From: Notolepis coatsorum
Lineage: Eukaryota; Chordata; Actinopteri; Aulopiformes; Paralepididae
Direction: 5' to 3'
Length of the DNA: 64,000 bases
Assembly (NCBI GenBank): GCA_963971535.1
Contig: OZ020592.1
Location: forward strand, 57,355,028 to 57,419,027
The notes under the pieces are model-generated. The model saw only the letters and a program-made list of their open reading frames with translations, made no database searches and was not told the DNA's origin. Position numbers and translations under genes: made by a program. Shown piece by piece: positions 60,294 to 64,000 of the stretch (position 1 is its first letter; each line of letters starts with the position of its first letter).

Positions 60294-61803
60294 CAGGGGT
60301 CTCAAACTCAATTTACCTGGGGGCCGCTGGAGGTAGAGTCTGGGTGAGGCTGGGCCGCATCAAATATTCCACAAAAAAAGGGTTTCAAGTATTCCAAAAA
60401 AAAGTACAACTGATCCAATCTTCTCAATCTTTAGCAATAACATTTCAGAACATGAACAGTTATTCAGAACATGAACGGTTCTTCAGAACATAGGCTTCTC
60501 AGTGGTGTCAGTGGACTCATCCACAGCTATGGAAATGCACTGTGCATTTTTTTTATTCTATCACAAAGCTGTTTAATCAAATCACCAGCCAGTATTTCAG
60601 TTATTCTGGTTGCTGTGCGATCTGAGGGGGATTTGCTTTTGTTTGCCTTCAAACATGGTCTCCATCACTTCAGTCATACATTATTTTATTATGTATATGC
60701 ATCAGAGAGAAAGAATGGCTTCTTGCCACTGAGTGAGGACTTGGTTGCTTTTTCTCGTTGTGACATAGATTTAACAATAATTCTGCTTGCAGCTTGATAT
60801 GATGATTTCATTCCATTTATTTTTGTGGTTCTTAGCACTGAATTTTGAGGAAAGGTTGCATTAAAATGAGAGTTGTTCCGATACCAGTATCGGAAATGCC
60901 GCCGATACTGCCTAAAATTCTGGTATCGGTATCGGTATCGGCGAGTACACGTAAATTCTAGCCTCCGATCCCATGACGTCATTTATCTCCTGCGGAGAGT
61001 GATGATTATAAAATGAACGTGTTTTAAAGTGTGATGCTGTTTGTCATTTTAACAGCAGATACACTTTCTTAAATTCCATTGTCCCAGACAGAGTGGTGTG
61101 ACGGGGAGCTCGGACGGGATGTGTTTTGCTTGCTGGTGTTATTATAGCATTAGCTGAAAAGCTAGCTAGTTGGAACAACATCCGCTTTAACGTTACATCA
61201 AATCAGATGATCGCCTGTCCTTTCTCCAGGACCTGACACTGTCCGTCTATCAACAATAATGCACCCACTATGAATCGTATTTAAGTCAAGTAGCTACTGA
61301 CTAGCGTTAGCTGACTAACGTTATCAAATGTCAATGCGGGGAGACGAGCTAGGTCAGCTAGCTTAGCTTGATAACGTTACCGTGGCTAAAGTTGGTGCTA
61401 TTCATAATCCAGCAATAATGGCTGCAGACCTGCAAGCAAAGTACAGCAAGTTCCAAGTGCCAAGGGATAAGAGTCTGAGGCGGAGTCTCAAAAGAGAATG
61501 TTGAATATTTATTTTGCATCGAAAATCACAACATGAACGTTACTACTAGCCAGAGCCTCTGCGACTGCTACTAACTTACAGACTGGGTAGCGAGTGCAAC
61601 ACTGTCTAATGTCCGTGCGGATCATTGGAGTAGGGTATATCTGCAGTGCCGCAGCCCCATAATCGTCTAACTCTCGCACAACGACTCGGCAAACAGTTGC
61701 GAGCGGGCCGCATTAACACTAAACTTTGATGTCAAGTAGGGGGCCGCAAAATATCATCCCGCGGGCCGCAAATGGCCCGCGGGCTGCGAGTTTGAGACCC
61801 CTG
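60294..61803. mobile_element. hAT-like DNA transposon (1510 bp) with a nested hAT fragment
   Basis: Ends caggggtctcaaactc and gagtttgagacccctg are perfect inverted repeats. The 8-bp TSD ctctacac is exact at 60286-60293 and 61804-61811. Inside, 60868 to about 61560 is related to the 9222-10298 element (gttgttccgataccagtatc, and gataagagtctgaggcgg near 61467) but lacks its right end. No complete transposase. Confidence 0.92.
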
Positions 61804-61811
61804 CTCTACAC

Positions 61812-62354
61812 CCTGAAGATCATCATCATCATCATTATTTATTCGTACATGGAATTACCACAGTCCAACAGTACATATTCATATAATTCACCAAAAATAC
61901 CATGGCCGAAAGGAACAGGAAGAAGAAAAAATCTTATATATACCTGCCCCTACACACACACAACACACCGATAGACATATTGTGTAAAACCAAACAGAAT
62001 ATAAAAATTTAAACATCAACACAACTAAATTAAATCAACATAAATAAACCCATTTTGTCTATCTATCAGTCAAACTACATATTTAGGTTCATTCATTTAC
62101 ACACACACACCCCCCCCACACACACACACACTTATATAATGTATTATACTTCTATATACTATCTAATTTCTATTTTATTATAATATAACTAAATCATACT
62201 ATTTATTCTACACCATATTGGTACAGTATTATACAATATTTTAATATATTATTATTCTATGTTACGCTGCTATATACTATATTACTATACTCATACTAGC
62301 CTACACTACAACTCTATGCTACGTCATCCTGACACGCTAAACTGCAATATTATA
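61812..62354 (-). other. Probable 3' UTR of the LINE fragment at 62355
   Basis: AT-rich with a (CAT)n run near 61820 and CA runs near 62100. Lies directly downstream, on the - strand, of the RT fragment stop. Confidence 0.5.
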
Positions 62355-62880
62355 CTAAACTGTGCTATACTGTCTATGTATCTTTTCTTTGCACAACCTT
62401 TTGAAGTGAAATATATTAGTGGAACTCTTTTCATCGTTCTGCAAAGAGTTCCATAGTTTGATACCTATAACTGAGGTGCACCTTTGTTTTAAGGTTGTTC
62501 GTGCAAATTGGTGTTTAAAATTTAATTTCCTTCTGCTGTCATCTGGACAGGGAACGAACAACCTCTGTATATTTGCTGGTAATACTCTGCATTTTGCTCT
62601 AAACAAAACTAATAAAGTCTGTATTTCAGCTAACTCTTTAAGTTTCAATAGTCTCAATACTCTTGAATCTACATTGTGAACTATTCTTACTGCTCTCTTC
62701 TGTAATATAAATAATGGCTTTATGTTGCTTTCATACGTGTTACCCCACACTTCCACACAGTAACTCAAATATGGTAGGATGAGTGAACAATATAATATTC
62801 GCATAGAATTATAATCAAGCACATTCTTTGCCTTGTTCAAAACAAAAACACTCTTGGCTACCTTATTTTTTTATGTATAT
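62355..62880 (-). pseudogene. CR1-like LINE RT, C-terminal fragment
   Basis: The - strand frame reads LYCSLILPYLSYCVEVWGNT, LFILQKRAVRIVHN and KLNFKHQFARTTLKQRC with IKLWNSL near the end, the conserved C-terminal domain after the RT core in fish CR1-like LINEs. The open frame extends upstream to about 62875. The rest of the element is absent: a 5'-truncated copy, typical of LINE insertion. Confidence 0.85.
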
Positions 62881-63208
62881 TATATAATAATAATAACTTT
62901 ATTTGTATAGCACTTTTCATACAGAGGTTGCAGTTCAAAGTGCTTCACAACAGTAAAAAATACAGGCATAAGCGAGCATAAAAAGATAGACAGGTAGAAT
63001 CACAGTGTTTCACATTAGGATCTAGCATCCCAATAGGCTCTCCGCTTACAGTTTTCAGTAACACAAATAGTAAAAATAGTTTAAAATGATTCAGTTTAAA
63101 AATAGTAAAATAAAAATAAAATAAAATAAAAATTATAAAATAGAACGGACATAAAAAATACAGGCATGAGCGAGCATAGCAAGATATGGCAAGTGACAAC
63201 AATGCATA
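62881..63208. repeat. Dispersed repeat end (actttatttgtatagcac)
   Basis: ataataactttatttgtata followed by gcacttttcatacagaggttgcagttc is a phrase common at fish repeat 3' ends. The block gtgtttcacattaggatcta at 63005 is duplicated at 63517. Confidence 0.55.
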
Positions 63209-63520
63209 AAGTTTACAGACAATCCATGCTGATTGATCTGCCATAAGCAAGTGAAAGTTTACAGACAATCCATGCTGATTGATCTGCCATAAGCAAGTGA
63301 AAAGTTTACAGACAATCCATGCTGATTGATCTGCCATAAGCAAGTGAAGATTACAGTCTGTTCTAACAAACCAAACTGCCATGTATTAAAGTTTACAGAC
63401 AATCCATGCTGATTGATCTGCTATAAGCATAAGATTACAGTCTGTTCTAACAAACCAAACTGCCATGTATTAAAGTTTACAGACAATCCATGCTGATTGA
63501 TCTGCCATAAGCATAGTGTT
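63209..63520. repeat. About 46-bp tandem repeat, irregular
   Basis: gtttacagacaatccatgct and gattgatctgccataagc repeat three times in tandem, then twice more with a second segment (gattacagtctgttctaac) between. Apparent frames on the - strand are periodic. Confidence 0.85.
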
Positions 63521-64000
63521 TCACATTAGGATCTAGCATCCTAATAGGCTCTCTATTCAGTAATTAAAAAGTGCAATAACCGACGGACATAAAAAATACA
63601 GGCATGAGCGAGCATAGCAAATAATAAGAATAGTTTAAAATGATTCAGTTTAAAAATAGTCATCAGTAAGAAGTAAAAAGTGCAATAACCGACACATGAA
63701 TTTGATAGGCAGTGTAAAAGAGTAGGCAGGGTAAGAATAAATACAAGTTGTGTCAGGATATCCCTGATGTTTCCTCTTGCCACTAGGTGGTAGCAGATAT
63801 CTATCAGTGAAATGCCTGAGCAAAGAGATAGGTTTTAAGCTGTCTTTTAAAGATGTCTAGCAAGTTGGCTTCCCTGATGTTTTGGGGTAGTTTGTTCCAT
63901 AGTTTTGGGGCATAGTTGATAAAGGCTGCATTACCGATCCTCTTTTGACTGCTTCTGGGAGCCTCTAGTAGTCCAGCAGCTGATGATCGCAGTGTTCTTG
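63521..64000 (-). repeat. Dispersed fish repeat, truncated by window end
   Basis: The stretch ttggcttccctgatgttttg, ggggtagtttgttccatag, ttttggggcatagttgataaa resembles a very common fish repeat 3' region. No open frame of note. Continues beyond the window. Confidence 0.5.

Overview
The window is animal nuclear DNA, almost certainly from a ray-finned (teleost) fish. It has no bacterial-style gene density. It carries three spliced exons of a conserved vertebrate gene, and most of the rest is a stack of fish-type mobile elements: DIRS, Tx1-type L1, CR1/L2-like LINEs, tRNA-headed SINEs and hAT/TTAA DNA elements with exact target-site duplications (TSDs). Microsatellites and minisatellites are very dense.

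The host gene is ndel1 (nuclear distribution nudE-like 1, a dynein/LIS1 regulator) on the + strand. Its coding exons lie at 23238-23323, 30361-30514 and 47987-48135. Splice phases match, and together they give about the first 129 residues of the N-terminal coiled coil. The next exon is not in the window, so the introns are about 7.0 kb, 17.5 kb and at least 15.9 kb. A possible extra first exon with a textbook interferon response element lies inside the second intron at 38461-38611.

Layout. 0-23 kb, upstream of the first coding exon: a 40-bp minisatellite, a DIRS element on the - strand (1086-6464), then a nested complex bounded by a 12-bp duplication at 6466-6477 and 19214-19225. The complex holds an ORF1-only LINE whose ORF1 begins with a Tudor-like domain, two hAT insertions in it, a long TTC array, and a Tx1-type L1 that sits inside the TTC array and is itself cut by a hAT. 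Another hAT and a second array of the same 40-bp minisatellite follow. 23-31 kb: ndel1 exons with large tandem arrays against them. 31.7-37.9 kb: a full-length Tx1/L1 LINE on the + strand with 14-bp TSDs and only two in-frame stops. 39-48 kb: SINEs, hAT and TTAA elements, a 31-bp minisatellite and a 482-bp GGCA array. 48-53 kb: two LINEs nested in opposite orientation and a 42-bp minisatellite. 53.7-60 kb: a SINE split by a CR1/L2-like LINE, which is split by a solo LTR. 60-64 kb: a hAT, a LINE 3' end and tandem repeats.

Most very long open frames are periodic readings of tandem repeats and are not genes. The most unusual observations are the Tudor-like domain fused in frame to a zinc-knuckle LINE ORF1, the ndel1 exon whose acceptor tract and donor site are both parts of tandem arrays, and the degenerate 2A-like motif in the CR1/L2 LINE.
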